Shown piece after piece: positions 34,385-42,502 of a DNA stretch of 64,000 nt. Origin of the DNA: Crassaminicella indica (GTDB lineage: Bacteria > Bacillota > Clostridia > Peptostreptococcales > Thermotaleaceae). The translations under genes were made by a program, and so were the position numbers. How positions within the stretch are numbered: the first letter of the stretch is position 1; each line of letters opens with the position of its first letter. Under the pieces are notes generated by a model, which made no database searches, was not told where the DNA came from, and saw nothing but the letters and a program-made list of their open reading frames with translations. The DNA lies in the NCBI RefSeq assembly GCF_019203185.1, contig NZ_CP078093.1, positions 2,019,058 to 2,083,057 of the forward strand, written 5' to 3'.

Positions 34385-35500
34385 CTATTCAGTGATTTTT
34401 ACTTTATTTCCTTCATCCAAGTAGTTTTGACCTTTAGTTACGATTACATCACCTACATTTAATCCGTCCAATACTTCAACCTCTTTACCATTATCAAGTC
34501 CTAATGATACTTCTCTCATTTGAGCTTGATTATTTGTGATTACAAATACAACTTCTTTTCCTTCTTTTACAACTACTGAATCAGATGGAATCGTAATAAT
34601 ATTCTCTTTTTTATCAGAAACAATGCTGATTTCTGCAAACATACCAGCTTTTACTAAATTGTCTTTATTTTCTAATGTTATTTTCATTGGATAGGTAAGT
34701 CCATTTTTTGTAGGTGCTGGAGATAATGCAAATATTTTTCCTTTTAAAGGCTCCTTGCTTGCTGATTTTACAAGGATATTTACAGAATCACCTTTATGAA
34801 CCTTGTTAATGAGATGCTCTGATATATTTGTTTCAATAAGAACTGTATCTAAGTTTGCAATAGTTATAGCAGGCATGCCGTTTGATGCCATTTCGCCTTT
34901 GCTTATATCTACAGAGGTGACAAAACCAGAAATAGGTGCTGTAATAGTACAATTAGATAGTTGTGATTTAGCATTTTCAAGAGCTACTTTTGATTGCTCT
35001 ACTTGAGCTTTTACCATATTTAATTGTGCATCAGATGCTTGAAGCTGTGATTGTTCGAAAATCTGCTGAGAAATGACTCCTTGTTCATATAAGGCTTTAT
35101 TTCTTTCATAGTTTTTCTTTGCATTCGCGATTTGTTCTTCTTTTAATTTTAGATTTGCAAGAGAAGCATTGTAGGCAGCTTCAGCCTGTTTTACAGCATT
35201 AGATAAATCTGTTGGATCTAATTCAAAAAGTACATCGCCCTTTTGAACTTTATCTCCGATTTCTACATATACATTGATTACCTTCCCAGGAACTTTAGGA
35301 ACAACACTGGATTCTTCAATAGGCTTTATTTTCCCTGATAATGTTGTTTTTAGTATTAAGCTATTTTTTTCTACTTTAGTTGTTTGAACATTTACTAATT
35401 TTTCTTCTTTTGCTGCAACTATTTGTTTTTTTCCACATCCTGTAAACACAATAGTTACAAATAGAATTGCTGTGAATAGTAAGATGATTTTTCTGTTCAT
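34385..35500 (-). CDS. RND efflux adaptor (membrane fusion lipoprotein)
   Basis: 371 residues. Lipoprotein signal with lipobox VFTGC at about residue 22. The order of parts is that of HlyD/AcrA adaptors: beta-barrel and lipoyl half (VVPKVPGKVINVYVEIGDKV), a coiled-coil hairpin of about 90 residues (AVKQAEAAYNASLANLKL to ALENAKSQLSN), the second lipoyl half (CTITAPISGFVTSVDISKGE), then beta domains ending VIVTKGQNYLDEGNKV. It is the first gene of the efflux operon, with a strong promoter and TetR operator just upstream. Confidence 0.92.
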   Translation of the reverse strand: MNRKIILLFTAILFVTIVFTGCGKKQIVAAKEEKLVNVQTTKVEKNSLILKTTLSGKIKPIEESSVVPKVPGKVINVYVEIGDKVQKGDVLFELDPTDLSNAVKQAEAAYNASLANLKLKEEQIANAKKNYERNKALYEQGVISQQIFEQSQLQASDAQLNMVKAQVEQSKVALENAKSQLSNCTITAPISGFVTSVDISKGEMASNGMPAITIANLDTVLIETNISEHLINKVHKGDSVNILVKSASKEPLKGKIFALSPAPTKNGLTYPMKITLENKDNLVKAGMFAEISIVSDKKENIITIPSDSVVVKEGKEVVFVITNNQAQMREVSLGLDNGKEVEVLDGLNVGDVIVTKGQNYLDEGNKVKITE

Positions 35501-35516
35501 TTTATCCCTCCAAAAC

Positions 35517-35530
35517 TGACCGGTCGGTCA
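35517..35530 (-). promoter_or_regulatory. TetR-type operator of the efflux operon
   Basis: TGACCGGTCGGTCA is a near-perfect 14-bp palindrome lying between the promoter and the start codon of the adaptor gene, where a bound repressor would block the polymerase. It is unusually GC-rich for this AT-rich gap. Confidence 0.8.
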
Positions 35531-35547
35531 ATATATTTTCAAGATTT

Positions 35548-35576
35548 ATTTTATATGTATATGCAAACATGGTCAA
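35548..35576 (-). promoter_or_regulatory. Promoter of the efflux operon
   Basis: On the minus strand TTGACC (35576-35571) and TAAAAT (35553-35548) are separated by 17 bp. The start would fall about 10 bp before the operator. The remaining part of the gap to nth (35577-35745) is AT-rich with no clear element. Confidence 0.7.
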
Positions 35577-35745
35577 GAAAAAAATGTAAAAAAATAAGTT
35601 TTTTTAAAAGTTAATATAAGATAATTGTTGTAGAATATTCTATAGATGATTAAAATGATTAATAATATTATAAAGTTTATATAGGGGATACTAGGGTAGA
35701 AATAGTAAAGTCAGATGTTGAACATAGTTTAGAGAGGAAGATTTT

Positions 35746-36393
35746 ATGCGTGTAAAAAAATCACAAGCGGAAATAAATAAAATTTTAAGAGTACTAGAAG
35801 ATATGTATCCAGATGCTAAGTGTGAGTTGAATTATCATAATGCCTTTCAAATGCTTATTGCTACCATTCTTAGTGCACAGACAACGGATAAGAAAGTAAA
35901 TAAGGTTACGAAAGAATTATTTGAAAAATATAAAACACCAAAAGATTTTTTGCAGTTAGAGATAGTTGAACTAGAAAATATAATAAAAGAAATAGGGTTA
36001 TATCGTAGTAAGGCAAAAAATGTATTAAATACTTGTAGAATATTAGTTGAAGCATATGATGGCAAGGTACCTAATAGTAGAATAGAATTAATGAAACTGC
36101 CAGGAGTAGGTAGAAAAACTGCAAATGTAGTATTGAGTAATGTTTTTGGAGTACCAGCAATAGCTGTGGATACCCATGTTTTTCGAGTATCTAATAGAAT
36201 TGGCTTGGCAGATAGTGATAATGTAAAGGATACAGAAAAACAGCTCATGGAAAATATTCCTAAAAATAAATGGACTAAAGCTCATCATATGTTGATCTTT
36301 CATGGAAGAAGAATTTGCAAAGCTAAAAATCCAAAATGTGATATGTGTTTATTAAAGCAGCATTGTAAATATTATAATGATTGTATACAATAA
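35746..36393 (+). CDS. nth: Endonuclease III
   Basis: 215 residues. It removes oxidised pyrimidines from DNA and cuts the abasic site. The helix-hairpin-helix LPGVGRKTANV holds the catalytic Lys and VDTHVFRVSNR the catalytic Asp. The C-terminal C-x6-C-x2-C-x5-C (starting CKAKNPKC) binds a 4Fe-4S cluster. AGAGAGGAAG precedes the ATG. A terminator follows directly. Confidence 0.95.
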   Translation: MRVKKSQAEINKILRVLEDMYPDAKCELNYHNAFQMLIATILSAQTTDKKVNKVTKELFEKYKTPKDFLQLEIVELENIIKEIGLYRSKAKNVLNTCRILVEAYDGKVPNSRIELMKLPGVGRKTANVVLSNVFGVPAIAVDTHVFRVSNRIGLADSDNVKDTEKQLMENIPKNKWTKAHHMLIFHGRRICKAKNPKCDMCLLKQHCKYYNDCIQ

Positions 36394-36397
36394 GTAT

Positions 36398-36420
36398 AAA
36401 AGAGAAGAAACTCTCTTTTC
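36398..36420 (+). terminator. Terminator after nth
   Basis: AAAAGAG (36398-36404) pairs with CTCTTTT (36413-36419). Confidence 0.7.
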
Positions 36421-36469
36421 CATTATATGCATGATAGATAGGAATATTATATATTAAAGGAGGATTAAA

Positions 36470-37414
36470 ATGGAAAAACTATATGACGTAATCATAATAG
36501 GAGCAGGACCTGCTGGACTTGCAGCAGGTCTATATGCAGCAAGAGCGAAAATGAAAACATTGATTTTAGAAAAGGATAAAACAGGAGGTCAGATTGTTAC
36601 GACAAATGAAGTAGCAAATTATCCAGGCTCTATTCAGAATGCTACAGGGCCAAGCCTTATTGCAAGGATGGTAGAACAGGCAGAGGAATTTGGTGCAGAA
36701 AGAAAGAAGGATACAGTGATAGATGTTGATTTTACTGAAAAAGTAAAGGTAATAAAGGGAGAGAAGGAAGTATATAAGTCTAAGGCAGTAATAATTGCAA
36801 GTGGTGCTACACCAAAACAAATTGGTTGTCCAGGAGAAAAGGAATTAATAGGAAAAGGAGTATCCTATTGTGCAACTTGTGATGCAGACTTTTTTACAGG
36901 TTTAGAAGTATTTGTAATAGGAGGAGGAGATTCTGCATTAGAAGAAGCTATGTATCTAACGAAATTTGCCAAAAAGGTTACGATTGTACATAGGAGAGAT
37001 GAGTTAAGAGCTGCAAAATCAATTCAAGAGAAAGCATTTAAAAATGAAAAAATAGATTTTATGTGGGATACAGTAGTAGAAGAAATAAAAGGAGATGGAA
37101 TTGTAGAAGCTATTGTATTTAAGAACAAAAAAACAGGTAAAATTACAGAATATCATGCAGATGAAAATGATGGAACATTTGGGATATTCCCATTTGTAGG
37201 ATATAAACCTCAAAGTGATGTATATAAAGGAAAAATTGAATTAACAGATGATGGATATGTTATAACAGATGCAGACATGAGAACAAGTGTAGCAGGTGTA
37301 TTTGCTGCTGGAGATATTAGAGTAAAATCCTTAAGGCAGGTAGTAACTGCTACAGCAGATGGTGCAATTGCAGCTGTTGCAGCAGAAAAATATATTGAAA
37401 ATCATTTTGATTAA
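36470..37414 (+). CDS. trxB: Thioredoxin reductase
   Basis: 314 residues. FAD site IIGAGPAGLAAGLYAARA at the N-terminus, redox pair CATC in SYCATCDADFF, NADP site VIGGGDSALEEAMYL with the HRRDELRA phosphate-binding motif, and the C-terminal FAD segment GVFAAGDIRVKSLRQVVTA. It reduces thioredoxin with NADPH. In amino-acid-fermenting Clostridia a trxB/trxA pair feeds electrons to glycine reductase, and here the grdC gene follows within 65 bp, though with a hairpin between. No trxA gene is seen in the window. AAAGGAGG precedes the start. Confidence 0.92.
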   Translation: MEKLYDVIIIGAGPAGLAAGLYAARAKMKTLILEKDKTGGQIVTTNEVANYPGSIQNATGPSLIARMVEQAEEFGAERKKDTVIDVDFTEKVKVIKGEKEVYKSKAVIIASGATPKQIGCPGEKELIGKGVSYCATCDADFFTGLEVFVIGGGDSALEEAMYLTKFAKKVTIVHRRDELRAAKSIQEKAFKNEKIDFMWDTVVEEIKGDGIVEAIVFKNKKTGKITEYHADENDGTFGIFPFVGYKPQSDVYKGKIELTDDGYVITDADMRTSVAGVFAAGDIRVKSLRQVVTATADGAIAAVAAEKYIENHFD

Positions 37415-37428
37415 AGAGATAAAGAAAA

Positions 37429-37457
37429 ATGGGTGATATATATCACCCATTTATTAA
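37429..37457 (+). terminator. Terminator or attenuator between trxB and grdC
   Basis: AATGGGTGATA (37429-37439) and TATCACCCATT (37442-37452) form a long stem with almost no loop, followed by TATT. The T-run is weak, so partial read-through into grdC is plausible. Confidence 0.65.
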
Positions 37458-37476
37458 GGTTTTGGAGGTATAAATA

Positions 37477-39009
37477 ATGAATAAGCCAGTAATTAAAGGT
37501 GCAGGATATGTTCTTGTACATACTCCTGATATGATCATTCATAATGGAACAACTCAGACTACAGAAAGAGTTACAAACCCTGATTCAGAATACCTTAAAA
37601 AGCTTCCAGAACATATTAGAAGCTATGAAGAGGTTTTAAATTATGCTCCTAATCAAGTGTACATAGGGAATATGCATCCAGAGGAATTAAGAGAATATGC
37701 TTTGCCGTGGTGTAGTAAAGATGCTAATTGCAAGGATCGTTTTGGGAAATTTGGAGAAATTATGCCTCAGGATGAGTTCATTGCGCTTATGAAGATTGTA
37801 GATGCATTTGATCTTGTAAAAATAGAAAAGGGCTTTAATAAAATATTAAAAGAAAAGCTTAGGCATCATCATTTATTGAAGGATGATGTAGCAAGGCTAA
37901 AAGAAGGAGAAGAATTATCTGAAATTGAGAAGTTTATAAATGAGCAGAATGCTGAAGCTATTTATCATGAGGGAAATTTAGTTGGTTGTGTAAAAAGAGC
38001 TCATGATGTAGATGCAAATTTAACTTCACATATTCTTTTTGAAAATTTAGTAGTAAAAGCTTCTGGTGTACTTGCGTTTAAACATCTTGTTGATAAGAAT
38101 AATCTCAATGTAGCAGATATTGACTATATTATAGAGTGTTCAGAGGAAGCTTGTGGAGATATGAATCAAAGAGGTGGAGGAAACTTTGCAAAGGCTATTG
38201 CAGAATGTTCAGGTGCTATAAATGCAACAGGTTCAGATACAAGAGGCTTTTGTGCAGCACCAACTCATGCATTGATTCAGGCAGCATCTCTTGTAAAGGC
38301 TGGAACCTATGAGAATGTAGTTATAGTAGCAGGAGGAGCTACAGCAAAGCTTGGAATGAATGGAAAAGACCATGTAAAAAAAGAATTGCCTATATTAGAA
38401 GATGTAGTAGGTGCATTTGCAATACTTGTTAGTAAAAATGACGGTATAAATCCAATCATTAGAACGGATTTAGTAGGAAGACATACAGTAGGTACAGGTT
38501 CATCTCCACAAGCAGTAATCACTTCACTAGTTACAGCACCTCTTGATAAGGGAGGATTGAAGATTACAGATATTGATAAATATTCTGTTGAAATGCAGAA
38601 TCCAGATATTACAAAACCAGCAGGAGCAGGAGACGTGCCAGAGGCAAACTACAAAATGATTGGTGCTTTAGGAGTTAAAAGAAAAGAATTAGATAGAAAA
38701 GAGCTTCTAAATTTCGTGAAAGAACATGGTATGCCTGGTTGGGCACCAACACAAGGACATATTCCGTCAGGAGTTCCTTATATAGGCTTTGCTAAGGAGG
38801 ATTTAACAGAAGGTAAATTAAATAGAGTGATGATTATAGGAAAGGGAAGCTTATTTTTAGGGCGTATGACAAACCTGTTTGATGGTGTATCTGTAGTTAT
38901 TGAAAGAAATTCAGGAGTAGAAGAAACAGTAGGGGTATCAAAAGAAGAGATAAAAAATATGATAGCGGAGGCTATGAAAGATTTCGCATCACATCTACTA
39001 AAGGAATAG
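37477..39009 (+). CDS. grdC: Glycine/sarcosine/betaine reductase component C, beta subunit
   Basis: 510 residues, usual length for GrdC. The protein is FabH-like: after a family-specific N-terminal region of about 160 residues come IIECSEEACGDMNQRGGG and SDTRGFCAAPTHALIQAA, the latter holding the thiolase-type Cys, and a C-terminal GMPGWAPTQGHIPSG. Component C releases the acetyl group from the selenoprotein-bound carboxymethyl intermediate as acetyl phosphate. GGAGG precedes the ATG. The selenoprotein partners grdA and grdB/E are not in this window. grdD follows directly. Confidence 0.92.
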   Translation: MNKPVIKGAGYVLVHTPDMIIHNGTTQTTERVTNPDSEYLKKLPEHIRSYEEVLNYAPNQVYIGNMHPEELREYALPWCSKDANCKDRFGKFGEIMPQDEFIALMKIVDAFDLVKIEKGFNKILKEKLRHHHLLKDDVARLKEGEELSEIEKFINEQNAEAIYHEGNLVGCVKRAHDVDANLTSHILFENLVVKASGVLAFKHLVDKNNLNVADIDYIIECSEEACGDMNQRGGGNFAKAIAECSGAINATGSDTRGFCAAPTHALIQAASLVKAGTYENVVIVAGGATAKLGMNGKDHVKKELPILEDVVGAFAILVSKNDGINPIIRTDLVGRHTVGTGSSPQAVITSLVTAPLDKGGLKITDIDKYSVEMQNPDITKPAGAGDVPEANYKMIGALGVKRKELDRKELLNFVKEHGMPGWAPTQGHIPSGVPYIGFAKEDLTEGKLNRVMIIGKGSLFLGRMTNLFDGVSVVIERNSGVEETVGVSKEEIKNMIAEAMKDFASHLLKE

Positions 39010-39020
39010 GGGTGATGATT

Positions 39021-39968
39021 ATGGGACAAAAAAGAGCGGTGAAACAAATAATAGGAAAAACCTTTATAGAAATTGCTGATGCTATAAAAAGTGGCGAATT
39101 TGGAGAAAAAATAAGGATAGGCCTTACAATATTAGGAAGTGAGCATGGCATAGAAAATTTAGTAAAGGGTGCTGAAATAGCAGCAAAAAAAGGAGAAAAC
39201 TTTGATATTGTTCTTATTGGACCAAAGGTGGATACATATTTAGAAATTGTAGAAGTAGAATCAGAGAAGGATATGCATAAAAAAATGGAGGAATTATTAG
39301 ATAGTGGATACATAAAAGCATGTGTAACTATGCACTACAGCTTTCCAGTTGGTGTGTCAACAGTAGGAAGAGTAATCACACCGGGATATGGAAAAGAAAT
39401 GTTTATAGGAACAACAACAGGAACATCATCAGTAAATAGAACAGAGGCAATGGTAAAAAATGCATTGTATGGAATAATTACAGCAAAAGCGATGGGGATA
39501 GAAAATCCAACAGTAGGAATATTAAATGTAGATGGAGCAAGACAGGTAGAAAGAGCATTAAAGGAACTAAGAGATAATGGATATAATATTAACTTTGCAG
39601 AATCTATGCGTTCAGATGGCGGAGTCATAATGAGAGGAAATGATCTTCTTGCAGGAACAGCAGATGTGATGGTAACAGATACGCTTACAGGAAATATTAT
39701 GATGAAAGTATTTTCATCATTCACAACGGGAGGAAGCTATGAAGGCTTAGGATATGGATATGGTCCGGGTGTAGGAGAAGATTATGATAAAATCATTCTT
39801 ATCCTATCAAGAGCATCAGGAATACCAGTAGTATCAAATGCCCTTAGCTATGCGGCAAAGGTAACAAAAGGAAAAATACTAGAAATAGCAAAGGAAGAAT
39901 TTGAAAAAGCAAAGAAAGCAAAGCTTGATGAAATATTAAAGCATTTAAGAAAAGATATAAAAGAGTAG
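39021..39968 (+). CDS. grdD: Glycine reductase component C, alpha subunit, short form
   Basis: 315 residues from ATG 39021 (AGGGGTG just upstream; GTG 39012 and ATG 39015 overlap that site). It is PlsX-like: GLTILGSEHGIENLVKGAE, FIGTTTGTSSVNRTEAM and GYGYGPGVGEDYDKIILILSR. The protein ends after a Lys-rich helix at LRKDIKE and has a single Cys, at about residue 101. In Eubacterium acidaminophilum GrdD the active thiol is Cys359, in a C-terminal part this protein does not have. No frameshifted remainder follows: a terminator begins 15 bp after the stop. Either a separate protein supplies the thiol or this is a different subtype. Confidence 0.85.
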   Translation: MGQKRAVKQIIGKTFIEIADAIKSGEFGEKIRIGLTILGSEHGIENLVKGAEIAAKKGENFDIVLIGPKVDTYLEIVEVESEKDMHKKMEELLDSGYIKACVTMHYSFPVGVSTVGRVITPGYGKEMFIGTTTGTSSVNRTEAMVKNALYGIITAKAMGIENPTVGILNVDGARQVERALKELRDNGYNINFAESMRSDGGVIMRGNDLLAGTADVMVTDTLTGNIMMKVFSSFTTGGSYEGLGYGYGPGVGEDYDKIILILSRASGIPVVSNALSYAAKVTKGKILEIAKEEFEKAKKAKLDEILKHLRKDIKE

Positions 39969-39982
39969 CAGATAATTTTTAG

Positions 39983-40006
39983 AACTCCGGAGTAGCCGGA
40001 GTTTTT
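39983..40006 (+). terminator. Terminator of grdC-grdD
   Basis: AACTCCGG (39983-39990) pairs with CCGGAGTT (39996-40003), followed by TTT. Confidence 0.85.
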
Positions 40007-40098
40007 GAAATAATAGATGGCGATGGAAAAAGGAAATTGTAAAATTATGAAGAATATAATAAAAAGATAAAGGTTCAAATGTGAAAGAGGTGCGAAAA

Positions 40099-42102
40099 AT
40101 GACAGATTCTACATTGACCAAAATAAGTCCACATGAAGCTATTTTTTCATTGGATATTGGTACAAAGAGTGTTGTAGGTATTATTGCCAAAAAAGAAGAT
40201 GAGAAGTTTATGGTCATAGATGTTGAGATGATGGAATATTCAAGTCGTGCTATGTATGATGGACAAATACATGATATTGATAAGGTTGCTCAGGTTGCAA
40301 AAAAAGTAAAAGAAAAACTTGAGAATAGATTAGGATTTAAATTAACACGAGTAGCTATTGCAGCTGCAGGTCGAGCTTTAAAAACTTGTAGAGTTCAAGT
40401 TAGCAGAGAGATTGATAGTACAAAAGAAATCGAGCAAGGGACTATTAATAGTTTAGAAATTGAAGGGATACAAAAGGCACAGGAGATGCTAGATAACAAG
40501 ATTAGTAGCAAAGATACAAAATATTATTGTGTTGGATATACAGTAGTAAATTATTACTTAGATGATAATATGATTACATCTTTAAAAGGGCATAGGGGTG
40601 ATAAGATTCAAGCTGATATTTTAGCTACTTTTCTACCTCATATTGTTGTAGATAGCTTATATTCTGTAATGAATAAAATAGGACTAGAAGTAATCCATTT
40701 AACACTTGAGCCTATTGCGGCTATTCATGTTGCAATTCCTCCTAAACTTAGATTATTAAATTTAGCATTGGTTGATATAGGGGCAGGGACATCAGATATT
40801 GCTATAACACAAGATGGAACGGTAGTGTCTTATGCTATGGCATCTATTGCAGGAGATGAAATAACAGAAGCAATTGCTAAGGAGTTTTTGTTAGATTTTG
40901 ATACTGCTGAAAGGCTAAAAGTAGAGTTAAATAAAAAGGATAGTCACACTTTTGAGGATATTGTAGGAATTCCTTATACAATGACTACGGAAGAAATAGT
41001 AGATAAAATAGCTCCTGTTATTGAAAAGCTTGCTTTTGAGATTGCAGAAAAAGTAATTCAATATAATGGAAAATCACCAAGTGCTGTTTTTTGTATAGGT
41101 GGAGGGAGTCAAATACCAACCTTGACAAAATATTTAGCAGATAAATTAGGATTAAGACCAGAAAGAGTAGCTATTAGAGGCACTGAGATTATTGAAAATA
41201 TAGAATTTTTATGCAAACAGCTCGAAGGTCCGGAATTTATTACACCTATTGGAATTGGTATTATCAGTGTAAAGGATGGAGATGATAATTTTATAGAAAT
41301 AAGTGTGAATGAAGAGCTGATAAAATTATTCAATACTAAAAAGCTTTTTGTATCAGATGCTTTGATTAGAGCAGGGATTAATGCGAAAAGATTAATTGCT
41401 AGAAGAGGGAAGAATTTAAATATTTATATAAATGGGCAAATAAAAACAATAAAAGGGAGTTTTGGAGAGCCAGCAAAAATTTATTTGAATGGAAAGCTGA
41501 GCAGTCTTGATGAAGAAATTAATCATAAAGATCAAATTAAAATTGAATGGGCTATTGATGGAGTAGATGCGAGTATTTCATTAAAAGATTTAATAAAGGA
41601 CATAAATTCTATAAATTTTAATGGGCTAGATATTCATTTAATGAATAAATTATTGGTAAATGGAAAAGAAGTTCCTATGGATTATAAGATCATGGATGGA
41701 GATCATATAACTTTTGAGGAAATTCATACAGTAGAGGAGCTTTTAAAAAGATTTAATGTTGATTATCAAAAAACTATTGTGCGTGTAAATGGGGTAGAGG
41801 TTGAAAAAGCTTATAGATTAAAGCATAAAGATGAGATTGTAACGCTAGATAGAAAAGCAGCGGTATCGGTGAATGAAAATAAAGTAGAAAATAATAAAAT
41901 TAAAGTAAGTATTAATGGACAAGCAATTGAAATACCAAAAAAAAATAGGGAGCTTATTTTTGTAGATATTTTTGATTATTTTGATTTTGACAGAACAAAA
42001 GTAAAGGGAATCCTTATTATGAAATTAAATGGAAAAAAAGTAGGGTATACAGATCCGATAAAAAATGGAGATGATATAGAAATATATTGGAAAAACAACT
42101 AG
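40099..42102 (+). CDS. FtsA/PilM-like actin-fold protein with C-terminal beta-grasp-like repeats
   Basis: 667 residues. Residues about 14-400 form an actin-fold ATPase: phosphate 1 SLDIGTKSVVGII, SHS2-type insert region, phosphate 2 VDIGAGTSDIAI and adenosine motif FCIGGGSQIP. Residues from about 440 hold four or five short repeats of the form h-NG-x(3-12)-DG-D-x-I-x-h (for example LLVNGKEVPMDYKIMDGD, MKLNGKKVGYTDPIKNGDD), like ThiS/MoaD beta-grasp folds. There is no C-terminal amphipathic membrane helix of classic FtsA. A role in division or envelope assembly is inferred. ATG 40099 follows AAAGAGGTG. Confidence 0.72.
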   Translation: MTDSTLTKISPHEAIFSLDIGTKSVVGIIAKKEDEKFMVIDVEMMEYSSRAMYDGQIHDIDKVAQVAKKVKEKLENRLGFKLTRVAIAAAGRALKTCRVQVSREIDSTKEIEQGTINSLEIEGIQKAQEMLDNKISSKDTKYYCVGYTVVNYYLDDNMITSLKGHRGDKIQADILATFLPHIVVDSLYSVMNKIGLEVIHLTLEPIAAIHVAIPPKLRLLNLALVDIGAGTSDIAITQDGTVVSYAMASIAGDEITEAIAKEFLLDFDTAERLKVELNKKDSHTFEDIVGIPYTMTTEEIVDKIAPVIEKLAFEIAEKVIQYNGKSPSAVFCIGGGSQIPTLTKYLADKLGLRPERVAIRGTEIIENIEFLCKQLEGPEFITPIGIGIISVKDGDDNFIEISVNEELIKLFNTKKLFVSDALIRAGINAKRLIARRGKNLNIYINGQIKTIKGSFGEPAKIYLNGKLSSLDEEINHKDQIKIEWAIDGVDASISLKDLIKDINSINFNGLDIHLMNKLLVNGKEVPMDYKIMDGDHITFEEIHTVEELLKRFNVDYQKTIVRVNGVEVEKAYRLKHKDEIVTLDRKAAVSVNENKVENNKIKVSINGQAIEIPKKNRELIFVDIFDYFDFDRTKVKGILIMKLNGKKVGYTDPIKNGDDIEIYWKNN

Positions 42103-42125
42103 AGAGCTTTCTCTAGTTGTTGTTT

Positions 42126-42126
<1 letters not shown>
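42094..42126. terminator. Bidirectional terminator between the FtsA-like gene and tRNA-fMet
   Basis: AACAACTAGAG (42094-42104) pairs with CTCTAGTTGTT (42111-42121). T-rich tails lie on both strands (GTTTT rightward, TTTTT leftward), so it ends both the FtsA-like gene and the tRNA. Confidence 0.88.
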
Positions 42127-42200
<74 letters not shown>

Positions 42201-42255
42201 ATAATTTATTTTCAATAATATTATATGTAGAGGAATAAAAAATATTACTGTATTT

Positions 42256-42283
42256 TAAAAAAAGGAGGGAGAAAATCCCCTCC
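42256..42283 (-). terminator. Leftward terminator-like hairpin without a gene before it
   Basis: On the minus strand GGAGGG (42283-42278) pairs with CCCTCC (42269-42264) and runs into seven or eight T residues. No gene on the minus strand lies to its right (42284-42502 is noncoding), so any transcript it ends would be a short noncoding RNA or antisense from vanW. The rest of the 42201-42502 gap shows nothing else. Confidence 0.45.
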
Positions 42284-42502
42284 ATTAATAAAAGGGGGAA
42301 AACTAACTGTGGATCCATGTCCAATACATACTATGCATGTACGAAAAAAATGTTACAAAATGATATTGGTAGTAAATGTTAAAAAGTTATGTTACACTAT
42401 TTAATGGAGAAAACTTGTAGGATATTTGGTATATAGATTTTTATCATATAATAAAATACATTATAAGATTTTGTAATAAAATTTACCAAAGGGGGAAGTT
42501 TT

